Of a DNA stretch of 64,000 nucleotides, positions 27,937 to 39,927 are shown piece by piece. Position 1 is the stretch's first letter. Each line of letters opens with the position of its first letter. Made by a program: the position numbers and the translations under genes. Origin of the DNA: Allochromatium humboldtianum (GTDB lineage Bacteria; Pseudomonadota; Gammaproteobacteria; Chromatiales; Chromatiaceae); NCBI RefSeq assembly GCF_013385175.1, contig NZ_JABZEO010000006.1:241112-305111 (forward strand), read 5' to 3'. The notes beneath the pieces were generated by a model that searched no databases, was not told the origin of the DNA, and saw only the letters and a program-made list of their open reading frames with translations.

Positions 27937-30123
27937 TCAAACCCCACCATAATGCGCCCGCTCCCCCAGCCACCGATCAATCAACGGCGTAACGAGTTCA
28001 GGATACCCCACCAGCAACCGATCCGCCGCCCGCTGCGCCTCGGCAATCAATGGCTGATCCCGCAACGGATCGGCAATCCGGAATTGAATACTCCCCGTCT
28101 GGCGCGTCCCCAACACCTCACCCGCCCCTCGAATCGCCAAATCACGCTCGGCGATTTCAAACCCACTGCTCGAATCACGAATGATCCCCAACCGCTCACG
28201 CGCAATCGCCGACAGCGGCGCGTGATAGAGCAGCAGACAATGACTCTCCACCGACCCACGCCCAACCCGCCCGCGTAATTGATGCAACTGCGCCAACCCC
28301 AACCGCTCCGGATTTTCAATAATCATCAAACTGGCATTCGGCACATCCACCCCGACCTCGATCACCGTCGTCGCCACCAGCAGATCCAGCGCCCCGGACG
28401 CAAACGCCCCCATCACCGCATCGCGTTCCTGGCTCTTGAGCCGACCATGCACCAGCCCGACCCGCAACCCCTCCAGACACTCGCTCAACTGACGCGCCGT
28501 ATCCTCCGCCGCCTGACACTCCAGCACCTCCGACTCCTCGATCAGCGTACAGACCCAATACGCCTGCCGCCCCGCCAGACACGCCTGACGCACCCGCTCG
28601 ATGACCTCATCGCGCCGCGTATCCGGCACCGCGCGCGTGACGATCGGCGTGCGACCGGGCGGCAGCCCGTCGATCACCGACAGATCCAGATCGGCATAGA
28701 GCGTCATCGCCATCGAGCGCGGAATCGGCGTCGCGGTCATGATGAGCTGATGCGGCGCCCCGTCCTCGCCCCCGCCCTTCTCCCGCAGTTTCAACCGCTG
28801 ATGGACGCCGAAACGATGCTGCTCGTCGATGATGACCAGCCCCAGATCCTGAAAGGCCACGTCGTCCTGCAACAGCGCATGGGTGCCGACCACGATCGGC
28901 GCCGTGCCCGAGGCGATCGCCGCCAGCCGTTCATCGCGCTCGCGCCCCTTGTGCCGCCCGGCCAGCCACACGGGTTCGAGCCCGAGCGCACCGAGCCAGC
29001 CGCTCAGACTGCGATGATGCTGCTCGGCCAACAGCTCGGTCGGCGCCATGAGCGCGGCCTGACAGCCCGACTCCAGCGCCTGGAGCGCGGCCAGCGCCGC
29101 CACCACCGTCTTGCCCGCACCCACGTCGCCCTGGAGCAGCCGCTGCATCGGCCGTGACTGCGCCAGATCGGCCGCGATCTCGGCCACCACCCGCTCCTGC
29201 GACGCGGTGAGCCGGAACGGCAGACTGGCCCGCAAACGCTCGCGCAAGCCGCCGTCACCGCCCAGCACCGGCGCCGAGACGCGCCGCTGTTCCAGCCGCA
29301 TCCGGCGCAGACTCACCTGATGCGCGACCAGTTCTTCGAAGGCCAGCCGGGCGAAGGCCGGATGCCGGCCCTCGGTCAGATCCTGGAGCGGCGTGCCGAC
29401 CGGCGGACGGTGCAGAAAAGCCAACGCCTCGGTCAGCGTCGGCAGCTTCATGGATTCGAGGATTTCGGGCGGCAGCAGTTCGGCCGGCCCAGTGCGCTCC
29501 ATGAGCGCCAGCGCCTGATCGGTCAGACCGCGCCAGCTCGTTTGCTGAAGCCCCTCGGTCGAGGGATAGATGGGGGTGAGACAGGCGGCGATCGGCTCAT
29601 CGGCCTCGGGGCGCAGGAGACGGTATTCGGGATGCACCATCTCCAGCGACTGCGGCCCCTGGCGCACCTCGCCATAGCAGCGCACCCGCTCGCCGGGCTT
29701 GAGCGCGGCGGCCTGCTGGGGAGAGAAATAGAAGAAGCGCAGCAGCAGTCCGGCGCCGAGCGCGTCCCCGACCCAGACCTTGAGCGAACGCCGCCGCCCC
29801 AGGCCGATGCCGGATTCGAGGATCTCACCCTCGACCCAGGTCTCGACCCCGACCTCGATCTCGGTGAGCGGCGTCAGCCGGGTGCGATCCTGATAGCGCA
29901 GCGGCAGATGGAACAGCAGATCCTGGACCGTGCGGATACCGAGCCGTTCGAGCCGCTCGGCGATCTTCGGCCCGACCCGATCGAGCGTGCGCGCCGGAAT
30001 CCGGTCCAGCCCACGATCCGACGACCGCCCGGCCTCCGGCGCCAAGGCGGCCGGATCGGACACGCCGTCGCTGACGCCGGCGTCAGGCATCGCGTCGTCT
30101 GTCCGGTGCCAGGACATCTTCAT
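27937..30123 (-). CDS. recG: ATP-dependent DNA helicase RecG
   Basis: RecG remodels stalled replication forks and branches Holliday junctions. The 728-residue protein has an N-terminal wedge domain (LTPLTEIEVGVETWVEGEIL), the helicase motifs GDVGAGKTVVA (Walker A), DEQHRFGVHQR (DExH box), TATPIPRS and the C-terminal QLRGRVGRG and SSGFEIAERDLAIRGAGEVLG. Length is normal. The start at 30123 overlaps the Uma2 gene end by 41 bases; ATG codon 12 (30090) would cut the overlap to 8 bases. Confidence 0.96.
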   Translation of the reverse strand: MKMSWHRTDDAMPDAGVSDGVSDPAALAPEAGRSSDRGLDRIPARTLDRVGPKIAERLERLGIRTVQDLLFHLPLRYQDRTRLTPLTEIEVGVETWVEGEILESGIGLGRRRSLKVWVGDALGAGLLLRFFYFSPQQAAALKPGERVRCYGEVRQGPQSLEMVHPEYRLLRPEADEPIAACLTPIYPSTEGLQQTSWRGLTDQALALMERTGPAELLPPEILESMKLPTLTEALAFLHRPPVGTPLQDLTEGRHPAFARLAFEELVAHQVSLRRMRLEQRRVSAPVLGGDGGLRERLRASLPFRLTASQERVVAEIAADLAQSRPMQRLLQGDVGAGKTVVAALAALQALESGCQAALMAPTELLAEQHHRSLSGWLGALGLEPVWLAGRHKGRERDERLAAIASGTAPIVVGTHALLQDDVAFQDLGLVIIDEQHRFGVHQRLKLREKGGGEDGAPHQLIMTATPIPRSMAMTLYADLDLSVIDGLPPGRTPIVTRAVPDTRRDEVIERVRQACLAGRQAYWVCTLIEESEVLECQAAEDTARQLSECLEGLRVGLVHGRLKSQERDAVMGAFASGALDLLVATTVIEVGVDVPNASLMIIENPERLGLAQLHQLRGRVGRGSVESHCLLLYHAPLSAIARERLGIIRDSSSGFEIAERDLAIRGAGEVLGTRQTGSIQFRIADPLRDQPLIAEAQRAADRLLVGYPELVTPLIDRWLGERAHYGGV

Positions 30124-30664
30124 AGATCACATCCAGCGGCACCTCGTGATCGAGACAGTCGAGCCGCACCGCCCCTTCGGTGAGCACGTCCAGCGCCCAG
30201 CCCTGGGCGCGGCGATAGACCTCGACACGGCGCTGATGCTGATCGACGAGCAGATACTCCATCAGACTCGGGAGCGTCTGATAGGCGAGCAGCTTCTCGC
30301 GCCGATCGATGCGCGCCGTGGACTCCGACAGCACCTCGACCAGCAGACAGGGACGGGTGCAGTAATAGGTCTCGCGGTCGTCCGGGTCGCAGGCCAGGAT
30401 CAGATCGGGGTAATAGAAGATGTCCTGCTCGGCGATCTTGAGCCTTACCTTCAGGTCGTTGGCGAAGAGCTGGCAGGGTGTCCCGCGCAGCAGCGGGCGC
30501 AGGTACGCATAGAGATTGCCGACGATGAGCACATGCTGACGGCTGGCGCCACTCATGGCGTACAGCTCGCCGTCGATGTACTCATGCCGGATGTCGGCGC
30601 CGTCCTCACCGGCCAGGTAGTCCTCGACACTCAGACGCGATGCATGGGCAAGCTGTTGAGACAT
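30083..30664 (-). CDS. Uma2-family (DUF820) putative PD-(D/E)XK endonuclease
   Basis: A 193-residue protein with the restriction-like fold: ADIRHEYIDGELYAMSG near the N-terminus, the catalytic acid in YYPDLILACDP and the E-x-(L/S) segment LLVEVLSEST. Uma2 genes are frequent in cyanobacteria and phototrophs; their role is not established. The stop overlaps the recG start, so the two may be cotranscribed. Confidence 0.88.
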   Translation of the reverse strand: MSQQLAHASRLSVEDYLAGEDGADIRHEYIDGELYAMSGASRQHVLIVGNLYAYLRPLLRGTPCQLFANDLKVRLKIAEQDIFYYPDLILACDPDDRETYYCTRPCLLVEVLSESTARIDRREKLLAYQTLPSLMEYLLVDQHQRRVEVYRRAQGWALDVLTEGAVRLDCLDHEVPLDVIYEDVLAPDRRRDA

Positions 30665-30720
30665 GGCAGACGCTCTCCGAGGTTAGACAGATTTGGCGCA
30701 CCAGACACCCACAGCCGCAA

Positions 30721-31797
30721 TCACCAGGTCGAGCTGACGCGCGTCCCATCCGGAGCGCCCTTGCGCGAACGGATCGCCTGGGCGAGCTGGTGCACGGCCA
30801 TGGCGTAGTAGGTGCTGTGATTGTAGCGTGTAATGACGTAGAAGTTCTTGAGTCCCAGCCAGTATTCATAACCGCCCTGGGCGTCGAGTTCGAGCAGACT
30901 GACCGTTCCGGTCCGGCCGAGCGCGCGCGTGGGCGTGATGCCGCGACTGGCGAGCTCGTTCAATCCATAGCTGGTCTTGAAGCCGGTCTTCATCGCGCGC
31001 GCACTCGATGCCGACTGGACCTGAGCCGGCACCGCCACCGGCTCGCCCGGTTGCCAGCCGTGGTGGCGGAAATAGTTGGCCACGCTGCCGATGGCGTCGG
31101 CCGGATTCCAGAGGTCGCGATGGCCGTCGCCATCGTGATCGACCGCATGATCGCGGAAGCTCGACGGCATGAACTGCCCCAGCCCCATGGCGCCGGCGAA
31201 GGAACCGCGCGGTGCGAAGGGATCGATGTTCTCCTCGCGCGCCATGATCAGGAAGTTCTCCAGTTCGCTGGTGAAATACTCGGCGCGACGCGGATAGGCG
31301 AAGGAGAGCGTGGCCAGGGCGTCGATGATGCGCGTCTTGCCGGTGAAGCCGCCGTAGCGGGTCTCCACGCCGATGATGGCGACGATGTATTCGGGCGGAA
31401 CGCCATAGTGCGCGGAGGCACGCGCGAGCGCCGTTTCGTTGCGACGCCAGAAGGCGACGCCATTGTTGATGGAGTCCTCGCCGAGGAACTTGGCCCGATA
31501 GCGTGTCCAGGCGCCGTTCGGACCTGTGCTCTTGCTTGGCGCCTGACGGTCCATCAGATCGATGATGGATTGCTGACGCCGCGCACCTGAGAGAATGGCC
31601 GCCGTGCGGTCGGGCGAATAACCGTGCTGGCGCATACGCTCAACGAAGGCGTCGACACCGGGCGCTCCGGCGAAGTCGCCGCTGACACCAAAGGACGCCG
31701 GTCTGGCGTCATAGGCCGAAGGTCCGCGCGTCGGCGAGGTGCCGCAGCCGACAAGCGGAAGAATCAGTAACACGGGCAGAAGTCGAGTGAGTTGCAT
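30721..31797 (-). CDS. mltB: Membrane-bound lytic murein transglycosylase B (lipoprotein)
   Basis: MltB cleaves peptidoglycan glycan chains to 1,6-anhydro products in the periplasm. The 358-residue protein starts with a lipoprotein signal ending in LPLVGC, so Cys18 is acylated. The catalytic Glu is in IIGVETRYGG, and the SLT_2-type motif AMGLGQFMPSSFRDHAVD and GYNLNELASRG-like segments follow. It is likely anchored in the outer membrane. It is 12 bases downstream of ridA on the same strand. Confidence 0.95.
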   Translation of the reverse strand: MQLTRLLPVLLILPLVGCGTSPTRGPSAYDARPASFGVSGDFAGAPGVDAFVERMRQHGYSPDRTAAILSGARRQQSIIDLMDRQAPSKSTGPNGAWTRYRAKFLGEDSINNGVAFWRRNETALARASAHYGVPPEYIVAIIGVETRYGGFTGKTRIIDALATLSFAYPRRAEYFTSELENFLIMAREENIDPFAPRGSFAGAMGLGQFMPSSFRDHAVDHDGDGHRDLWNPADAIGSVANYFRHHGWQPGEPVAVPAQVQSASSARAMKTGFKTSYGLNELASRGITPTRALGRTGTVSLLELDAQGGYEYWLGLKNFYVITRYNHSTYYAMAVHQLAQAIRSRKGAPDGTRVSSTW

Positions 31798-31809
31798 GAT
31801 GGACTGACC

Positions 31810-32193
31810 TCACTCCAGAACCAGGATGGCATCCATCTCGACGGCGGCCCCCTTGGGCAAGGCCGCCACACCGATGGCGGCACGCGCCGGATAGGGTTCG
31901 TGGAAATACTCGGCCATGATCTGATTGACCAGGACGAAGTCGTTGAGGTCGGTGAGAAAGACATTGAGCTTGACGATATCGCTCAGATCGCCGCCGGCCG
32001 CCTGCGCCACGGCGCGCAGATTGTCGAAGACGCGCCGGATCTGGGCGCTCATGTCGCCCTCGATCAGCTCCATGGTCTCGGGCGCCAGCGGAATCTGACC
32101 CGACAGATAGACGGTCCGGTCGACGCGGACCGCCTGTGAATAGGTGCCGATGGCGCGCGGCGCCTGATCGGTACGGATGATCTGTTTGCTCAT
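31810..32193 (-). CDS. ridA: Enamine/imine deaminase RidA
   Basis: RidA hydrolyses reactive enamines and imines made by pyridoxal-phosphate enzymes. The 127-residue protein carries [21 protein letters not shown] and the C-terminal [21 protein letters not shown] that holds the key Arg and Glu. ATG at 32193 is favoured by homology; the frame extends upstream but is not RidA-like. It is divergent from purC. Confidence 0.95.
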   Translation of the reverse strand: MSKQIIRTDQAPRAIGTYSQAVRVDRTVYLSGQIPLAPETMELIEGDMSAQIRRVFDNLRAVAQAAGGDLSDIVKLNVFLTDLNDFVLVNQIMAEYFHEPYPARAAIGVAALPKGAAVEMDAILVLE

Positions 32194-32225
32194 AGTCTCA
32201 GTCTCTCCAGTATTGTCAGGACGCG

Positions 32226-32254
32226 AACTGCCGTCGCCGGCCGCGACGGCAGTT
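32226..32254 (+). other. Strong hairpin in the ridA-purC divergent region
   Basis: AACTGCCGTCGC at 32226-32237 pairs perfectly with GCGACGGCAGTT at 32243-32254 around CGGCC. No T-run follows on either strand, so it is not a typical terminator. It lies 33 bases upstream of ridA and could sit in its leader or be an operator. Confidence 0.45.
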
Positions 32255-32281
32255 GTTGGGCGCTGCATCGCCATGGCGGTT

Positions 32282-32287
32282 TATAAT
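32282..32287 (+). promoter_or_regulatory. -10 box of the purC promoter
   Basis: A consensus TATAAT lies 30 bases upstream of the purC start. The matching -35 is not clear; TTGGGC at 32256-32261 is 20 bases upstream and would be a poor spacing. Confidence 0.4.
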
Positions 32288-32317
32288 CGCAGTCTTATCG
32301 ATTCCGGATCAACCGCC

Positions 32318-33199
32318 ATGCCCGCTCTCTATCAATCCAATCTACCCCATCTCGAACTGATCGCGCGCGGCAAGGTCCGCGATCTCTATCGTATCGATGA
32401 CGATCATCTGCTGGTCGTGGCCAGCGACCGACTGTCGGCCTTCGACGTGGTGCTGCCCGATCCCATCCCCGGCAAGGGTGAAGTGCTGGCGCGGTTGTCG
32501 CGCTTCTGGTTCGGGCGCACGGCCGACATCATTCCCAATCATCTCACCGACATTCCGGTGTCCGCCGTGGTGACGGACCCGCCGGCGCTGGCCGAACTCG
32601 GCGACCGCGCCATGGTGGTGCGCCGCTTCAAGCCGCTGCCGGTCGAGGCCATCGTGCGCGGCTATCTGATCGGCTCGGGCTGGAAGGACTATCAGGCCAC
32701 GGGTTCGGTCTGCGGCATCGCCCTGCCCCCTGGTCTGCGTCAGGCCGACCGGCTGCCCGAGCCCATCTTCACGCCGTCGACCAAGGCCGAGTTGGGCGCA
32801 CACGACGAGAACGTCGACTTCGCGCACACGGTCGGATTGATCGGCCGCGAGCTGGCCGAACGGGTGCGCGATGCCAGTCTGGCCATCTATACGCGCTGTG
32901 CGGCCTATGCACTGGAGCGCGGTCTCATCATCGCCGACACCAAGTTCGAGTTCGGCCTCGACGACGACGGTCGGCTGTATCTGATCGACGAGGCGCTGAC
33001 CCCGGATTCGTCGCGCTTCTGGCCCGCCGACGACTACCAGCCGGGCATGAGTCCGCCGAGCTTCGACAAGCAGTTCGTGCGCGACTATCTGGAGACGCTC
33101 GACTGGGACAAGACTCCGCCCGGTCCCACGCTGCCCCCGGAGATCATCGAACGCACAGCCGCCAAATACCGCGAGGCCGAAGAACGGCTGACAGCCTGA
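32318..33199 (+). CDS. purC: SAICAR synthase
   Basis: PurC joins aspartate to CAIR in purine synthesis. The 293-residue product starts [15 protein letters not shown] and contains [34 protein letters not shown] and [14 protein letters not shown], then the ending region [11 protein letters not shown]. It is of the long fungal/plant-like type seen in many gammaproteobacteria. The ATG at 32318 is preceded by a purine-rich tract. Confidence 0.96.
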   Translation: MPALYQSNLPHLELIARGKVRDLYRIDDDHLLVVASDRLSAFDVVLPDPIPGKGEVLARLSRFWFGRTADIIPNHLTDIPVSAVVTDPPALAELGDRAMVVRRFKPLPVEAIVRGYLIGSGWKDYQATGSVCGIALPPGLRQADRLPEPIFTPSTKAELGAHDENVDFAHTVGLIGRELAERVRDASLAIYTRCAAYALERGLIIADTKFEFGLDDDGRLYLIDEALTPDSSRFWPADDYQPGMSPPSFDKQFVRDYLETLDWDKTPPGPTLPPEIIERTAAKYREAEERLTA

Positions 33200-33284
33200 G
33201 ACCCGCCAACCTTCTAAAAGGAGCACGGCGCCATCGCTGTCCGGCGCCCGGCTCCACTCACCCAAGTCGTACCCCCAATCAACC

Positions 33285-35785
<2,501 letters not shown>

Positions 35786-35859
35786 ACAAGCCGCGAGGAC
35801 TACAAGCCTCGAAGTCCTCTGCCATACTCAGGACGAGTTCAAGTCGCTGAGGTCAGAGC

Positions 35860-37281
35860 ATGGGGCAGGATATCGCGTCTTCGCGCTTCACCGAGCAGGA
35901 TTTCGCTGAGTTCTCCAGGCGAGTCCGTGACGAGACTCGCATTCTGGAACAGTGGTTTGCCGAAGGCCGGCTGGATGATGGCGAACCCAGCGCCGGATTC
36001 GAGCTCGAAGCCTGGCTGGTCGACGCGGCCGGACATCCCGCCCCGCGCATCGAATCCGTGCTGGCGACACTGGACGATCCGTCGGTCGTCCCCGAACTGG
36101 CCACCTTCAATATCGAGTTCAACGGCGCGGCGGCACACTTGCGCGGCTCGGCGCTCTCGACGCTGGCCCAGGATCTGCGCGCGACGCTCGAACGCACGAC
36201 GCAGGCCGCCGGACGCCACGACTGCCGTCTGGGCTTGATAGGCATCCTGCCCACGGTCCGGCCCGAGGATCTCAGGCTCGACTTCATGACGCCGCGCGAG
36301 CGTTATCGCGCCCTCAACGAGCAGGTCTTCGCCCAGCGTCACGGACATCCGCTCCGGCTGCGGATCGAAGGACGCGAACGCATCGACCTGGAATGGTGCG
36401 ACGTCATGCTGGAGTCGGCGGCGACCTCGTTTCAGATCCATATCCGGATCGGCGCTCAGGAATCGGCCCGCGTCTACAACGCCGCCAAGCTGATCAGCGG
36501 TCCACTGGTGGCCATTGGCGCCAACTCGCCCTATCTCTTCGGCCGCGATCTCTGGGACGAGACCCGCATTCCGCTGTTCGAGCAGGCCGTCTCGGTCGGC
36601 GGCCCCATCCTGCAGGAGCGCGTCGGCTTCGGCTTCCGCTATGCACGGCACTCGCTCCTGGAGACCTTTCAGTCCAATCGCGACGACTATCCGGTGCTGC
36701 TCCCGCACTTGATGGACGAACCGCCCGAGCGTCTGGCCCATCTGCGGTTGCACAACGGCACTATCTGGCGCTGGAATCGTCCCCTGATCGGCTTCGAGCC
36801 GGATGGCCGACCGCATCTGCGGCTCGAACATCGGACGCTGCCCTCGGGACCGTCGGTCGCGGATCTCATCGCCAATGCCGCGCTCTATCTGGGGCTGATC
36901 GCGCATCTGAGCCGCGAGCAGCCGTCACCCGAATCCAGGCTGGCGTTCGCGCACACCAAGCGGAATTTCTATGCCTGCGCCCGCGAAGGGCTGTCGGCCG
37001 ACATCGGCTGGCTGGATGGTCGCACGCATCCAGTGACCCAGGTGCTCGCCGAAGCGCTGATCCCGCGCGCGCGGCAGGGTTTGAGCGATCTGGGTCTCGA
37101 TCCGCCCGAGATCGACCACTGGCTCGGCCTCATCGAGCGGCGTCTGGCGACCGGACGCACGGGTACGCGCTGGCAACGCGATTGGGTCCGGCGGCATGGT
37201 CCGGATATGATGGGATTGACTCAGGCCTATCTCGAACAGCAGACACACGGTCGGCCTGTGCATGAATGGAGCCTTGATTGA
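35860..37281 (+). CDS. Glutamate-cysteine ligase family 2 (GCS2) protein
   Basis: A 473-residue ATP-grasp-like ligase of the GCS2/YbdK type: FELEAWLVDAAGHPAPRIE near residue 48, LATFNIEFNGAAAHLRGSAL, and SFQIHIRIG and ANSPYLFGRDLWDETRIPLFEQ in the middle. Members can join glutamate to cysteine or other amines. True substrate is unknown because the family is broad. It is separated from the next gene by 3 bases, so both are cotranscribed. Confidence 0.85.
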   Translation: MGQDIASSRFTEQDFAEFSRRVRDETRILEQWFAEGRLDDGEPSAGFELEAWLVDAAGHPAPRIESVLATLDDPSVVPELATFNIEFNGAAAHLRGSALSTLAQDLRATLERTTQAAGRHDCRLGLIGILPTVRPEDLRLDFMTPRERYRALNEQVFAQRHGHPLRLRIEGRERIDLEWCDVMLESAATSFQIHIRIGAQESARVYNAAKLISGPLVAIGANSPYLFGRDLWDETRIPLFEQAVSVGGPILQERVGFGFRYARHSLLETFQSNRDDYPVLLPHLMDEPPERLAHLRLHNGTIWRWNRPLIGFEPDGRPHLRLEHRTLPSGPSVADLIANAALYLGLIAHLSREQPSPESRLAFAHTKRNFYACAREGLSADIGWLDGRTHPVTQVLAEALIPRARQGLSDLGLDPPEIDHWLGLIERRLATGRTGTRWQRDWVRRHGPDMMGLTQAYLEQQTHGRPVHEWSLD

Positions 37282-37284
37282 ACC

Positions 37285-38313
37285 ATGCTACGCGAACTCG
37301 ACTCACTGCCCGACGGACTCCTGGAGACCGACAGCCGACGACTCGCCGAACGGCTCGGCGCGCCGACGCTCATCCATCTGCCCGGTGCGCGGGGACCGGC
37401 GCTCTTCGTCTCGGTGCTGCTGCACGGCAACGAGACCGTGGGCTGGGAGGCCGTGCGCGCGCTCCTGCGTGAACGGCTCGAACGCTTCGGCGAACTCAGG
37501 CTCCCGCGCGCGCTGAGTCTGTTCATCGGCAACGTCAGCGCCGCCGCCGGCGGGGTACGCCGTCTGCCCGGCCAGCCGGACTACAACCGGGTCTGGCCAG
37601 GGTCCGAAGATCCCGAGACGCTCGAACATCGGCTCATGCGCCAGGTCGTCGACATCATGGCCCGGCGCGGCCTCTTCGCCAGCCTGGATCTGCACAACAA
37701 CACCGGCCTCAATCCGCACTATGCCTGCGTCAACCGGCTCGACGAACGCTTTCTGCATCTGGCCCGGCTCTTCGGTCGCACCGTGGTCTATTTCATCCGC
37801 CCCACGGGCGTGCAGTCCATGGCCATGGCCGAGCTGGCGCCGGCCGTCACCCTGGAATGCGGCAAGGTCGGCGAACAGGCCGGGATCGAGCACGCGCGCG
37901 AGTTCGTCGAGGCCGTGCTGCATCTGAGCGAGATTCCGGCGCATCCGCTTCCGGCGCGCGAGGTCGACCTCTTCCATACCGTGGCTCAGATCCGGATTCC
38001 GGAGACGGTCAGTTTCGGTTTCGATCCGCGCGACGTCGATCTGTGGCTGGATCCGGAGCTGGAGCGGATGAACTTTCGCGAGCTGCCGATCGGAACGCCC
38101 CTCGCGCGGGTTCGCCCAGGCGCCGAGACGGCGCTGGACGTGATCGATGAACTCGGACGTGACGTCGGCGCGCGCTATTTTCGGCTGGAAGATGGCGAAT
38201 GGCGTCTGCGGCGCTGCCTCATGCCGTCCATGCTCACCCGCGACGAGACCGTGATCCGCCAGGACTGTCTGTGCTATCTGATGGAGCGCTATCAGCTGCA
38301 GGCGATTGCTTGA
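37285..38313 (+). CDS. M14-family zinc carboxypeptidase-like protein (AstE/aspartoacylase type)
   Basis: A 342-residue protein with the zinc ligands in LLHGNETVGW (His, Glu) and SLDLHNNTGLNPHYAC (His), and the LECGK segment typical of succinylglutamate desuccinylase/aspartoacylase. Such enzymes deacylate N-acyl amino acids. The fusion to no other domain is seen. Close spacing to the GCS2 gene suggests a shared small-molecule pathway, which is inferred from context. Confidence 0.84.
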   Translation: MLRELDSLPDGLLETDSRRLAERLGAPTLIHLPGARGPALFVSVLLHGNETVGWEAVRALLRERLERFGELRLPRALSLFIGNVSAAAGGVRRLPGQPDYNRVWPGSEDPETLEHRLMRQVVDIMARRGLFASLDLHNNTGLNPHYACVNRLDERFLHLARLFGRTVVYFIRPTGVQSMAMAELAPAVTLECGKVGEQAGIEHAREFVEAVLHLSEIPAHPLPAREVDLFHTVAQIRIPETVSFGFDPRDVDLWLDPELERMNFRELPIGTPLARVRPGAETALDVIDELGRDVGARYFRLEDGEWRLRRCLMPSMLTRDETVIRQDCLCYLMERYQLQAIA

Positions 38314-38336
38314 GCACCTCGCCGAAGCCGGATGAT

Positions 38337-39311
38337 TCAGCGCACCAGATCGCCGGCCTGCCGGTCGGCGTGATAGGACGAGCGCACCATGGCGCCGCTG
38401 GCCACATTGGAGAATCCCATGTCCTCACCGGCCCGGCGCAGGGCGTCGAACTCGTCCGGCGTCCAGTAGCGGCGCACCGGCAGATGATCGCGCGAGGGCT
38501 GGAGATACTGCCCGAGCGTGAGCATGTCACAGTCGTGGGCGCGCAGATCGCGCATGAGGTCGAGCACCTCGTCCTGGGTCTCGCCGAGTCCGAGCATGAT
38601 CCCGGACTTGGTCGGAACCGAAGGATGACGGGCTTTGAACGCCTGGAGCAGTGTCAGAGAACCGGCGTAATCGGCCCCCGGACGCGCCTCGCGATAGAGA
38701 CGCGGGACGGTTTCGAGATTGTGATTGAAGACGTCCGGCACGGCGTCGCCTTCGAACTGATCGAGCGCCACCGACTCGCGGCCGCGAAAATCCGGCACCA
38801 GACATTCGAGCCGGGTATCGGGATTGCGCGCACGAATGGCGCGCAGACAGTCGGCGAAGTGCCCCGCCCCGCCATCGCGCAGATCGTCGCGATCGACCGA
38901 GGTGATGACCACATAGCGCAATCCCAGGAGCGCGATCGATTCGGCCAGATGCGCCGGCTCGTCCGGATCGGGCGGCTGGGGACGACCATGGGCCACGTCA
39001 CAGAATGGACAGCGACGGGTGCAGACATCACCCAGGATCATGAAGGTCGCCGTGCCATGCGCAAAGCACTCGCCCAGATTCGGGCACTGGGCCTCCTCGC
39101 AGACGGTAGCCAGCTTGCTCTCGCGCAGCAGCTTCTTGATCCGCGCGACGCCCGGCCCGACCGGCGCGCGTGCGCGAATCCAGCTCGGCTTGCGCAGCAC
39201 AGGAGCGTTGGTCTCGACCTTGATCGGAATGCGCGCGAGCTTGTCCTGGCCGCGCTGGTGGGTATCGGGTGTGGCGCGCGAAGGCGCGTTCAGAGTATCC
39301 GGCGTTGACAT
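38337..39311 (-). CDS. lipA: Lipoyl synthase
   Basis: LipA inserts two sulfur atoms into octanoyl groups with SAM radicals and a sacrificial 4Fe4S cluster. The 324-residue protein has the auxiliary cluster motif [12 protein letters not shown] and the radical-SAM motif CTRRCPFC, plus GLGETQDEV and the C-terminal RSSYHAD. Length is normal. lipB, its usual partner, is absent. It converges with the M14-like gene. Confidence 0.97.
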   Translation of the reverse strand: MSTPDTLNAPSRATPDTHQRGQDKLARIPIKVETNAPVLRKPSWIRARAPVGPGVARIKKLLRESKLATVCEEAQCPNLGECFAHGTATFMILGDVCTRRCPFCDVAHGRPQPPDPDEPAHLAESIALLGLRYVVITSVDRDDLRDGGAGHFADCLRAIRARNPDTRLECLVPDFRGRESVALDQFEGDAVPDVFNHNLETVPRLYREARPGADYAGSLTLLQAFKARHPSVPTKSGIMLGLGETQDEVLDLMRDLRAHDCDMLTLGQYLQPSRDHLPVRRYWTPDEFDALRRAGEDMGFSNVASGAMVRSSYHADRQAGDLVR

Positions 39312-39354
39312 GGCGTCCTGGTCGAGCGGCGGGGAGCCGCAAAAGCTGAGCGAA

Positions 39355-39927
39355 TCAATCGCTCAGCATACGCTCGACGAGCAGCTTGAACCAGGGGGTG
39401 AACCACTCGGGATGTCGACGCAGGGCACGCTTGATCGCCGGCACCGACATCCAGCGCCAGGCCCCGATCTCGGTCGGATCGGGACGCGGGGCTTCGGTGT
39501 GGACGCCGTAGAAGACGTGCAGATATTCGTGCTCGATCAGGCCACTCGCCTGATCCTCGGCTCGGTAGACGAATTCAGCCTGTTCGTTCAGCGGTACGCG
39601 AATGCCGAACTCTTCCTTCAGCCGCCGCCCCGCCGCCATGGACGTGGTCTCGCCCGGACGCGGATGACCGCAGCAGGTATTCGACCAGCGTGAGGCGAAG
39701 TGATACTTGCTGTCGGCGCGACGCTGCAACAACAGCTCGCCCTCGGCATTGAAGACCAGGATCGAAAAGGCGCGATGCAGTTGGCCGAGTTCGTGCGGTT
39801 CGAGCTTGCCGGCGACACCGATGGGGCGATCCTGTTCGTCGACCAGGATCAGTTGCTCGACGGCATCACGTTGGGCGGCGCGTTCCAGATCACCCGCCGC
39901 CGGCAGAGGCACGATATGAGCCGTCAA
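39355..39927 (-). CDS. idi: Isopentenyl-diphosphate delta-isomerase type I
   Basis: IDI interconverts isopentenyl and dimethylallyl diphosphate, feeding carotenoid and phytyl synthesis. The 190-residue Nudix protein has [12 protein letters not shown] with the active-site Cys and His, the Nudix-like RRLKEEFGI and [10 protein letters not shown] with the catalytic Glu. It overlaps the RubisCO-like gene by ATGA and lies downstream of it. Its place beside the puf operon suggests a role in pigment precursor supply. Confidence 0.95.
   Translation of the reverse strand: MTAHIVPLPAAGDLERAAQRDAVEQLILVDEQDRPIGVAGKLEPHELGQLHRAFSILVFNAEGELLLQRRADSKYHFASRWSNTCCGHPRPGETTSMAAGRRLKEEFGIRVPLNEQAEFVYRAEDQASGLIEHEYLHVFYGVHTEAPRPDPTEIGAWRWMSVPAIKRALRRHPEWFTPWFKLLVERMLSD

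Noticed and set aside
32226..32261. Hairpin plus GTTGGGC in front of purC, considered as an attC
   Set aside because: No partner RYYYAAC box and no cassette-like gene; core genes flank it.
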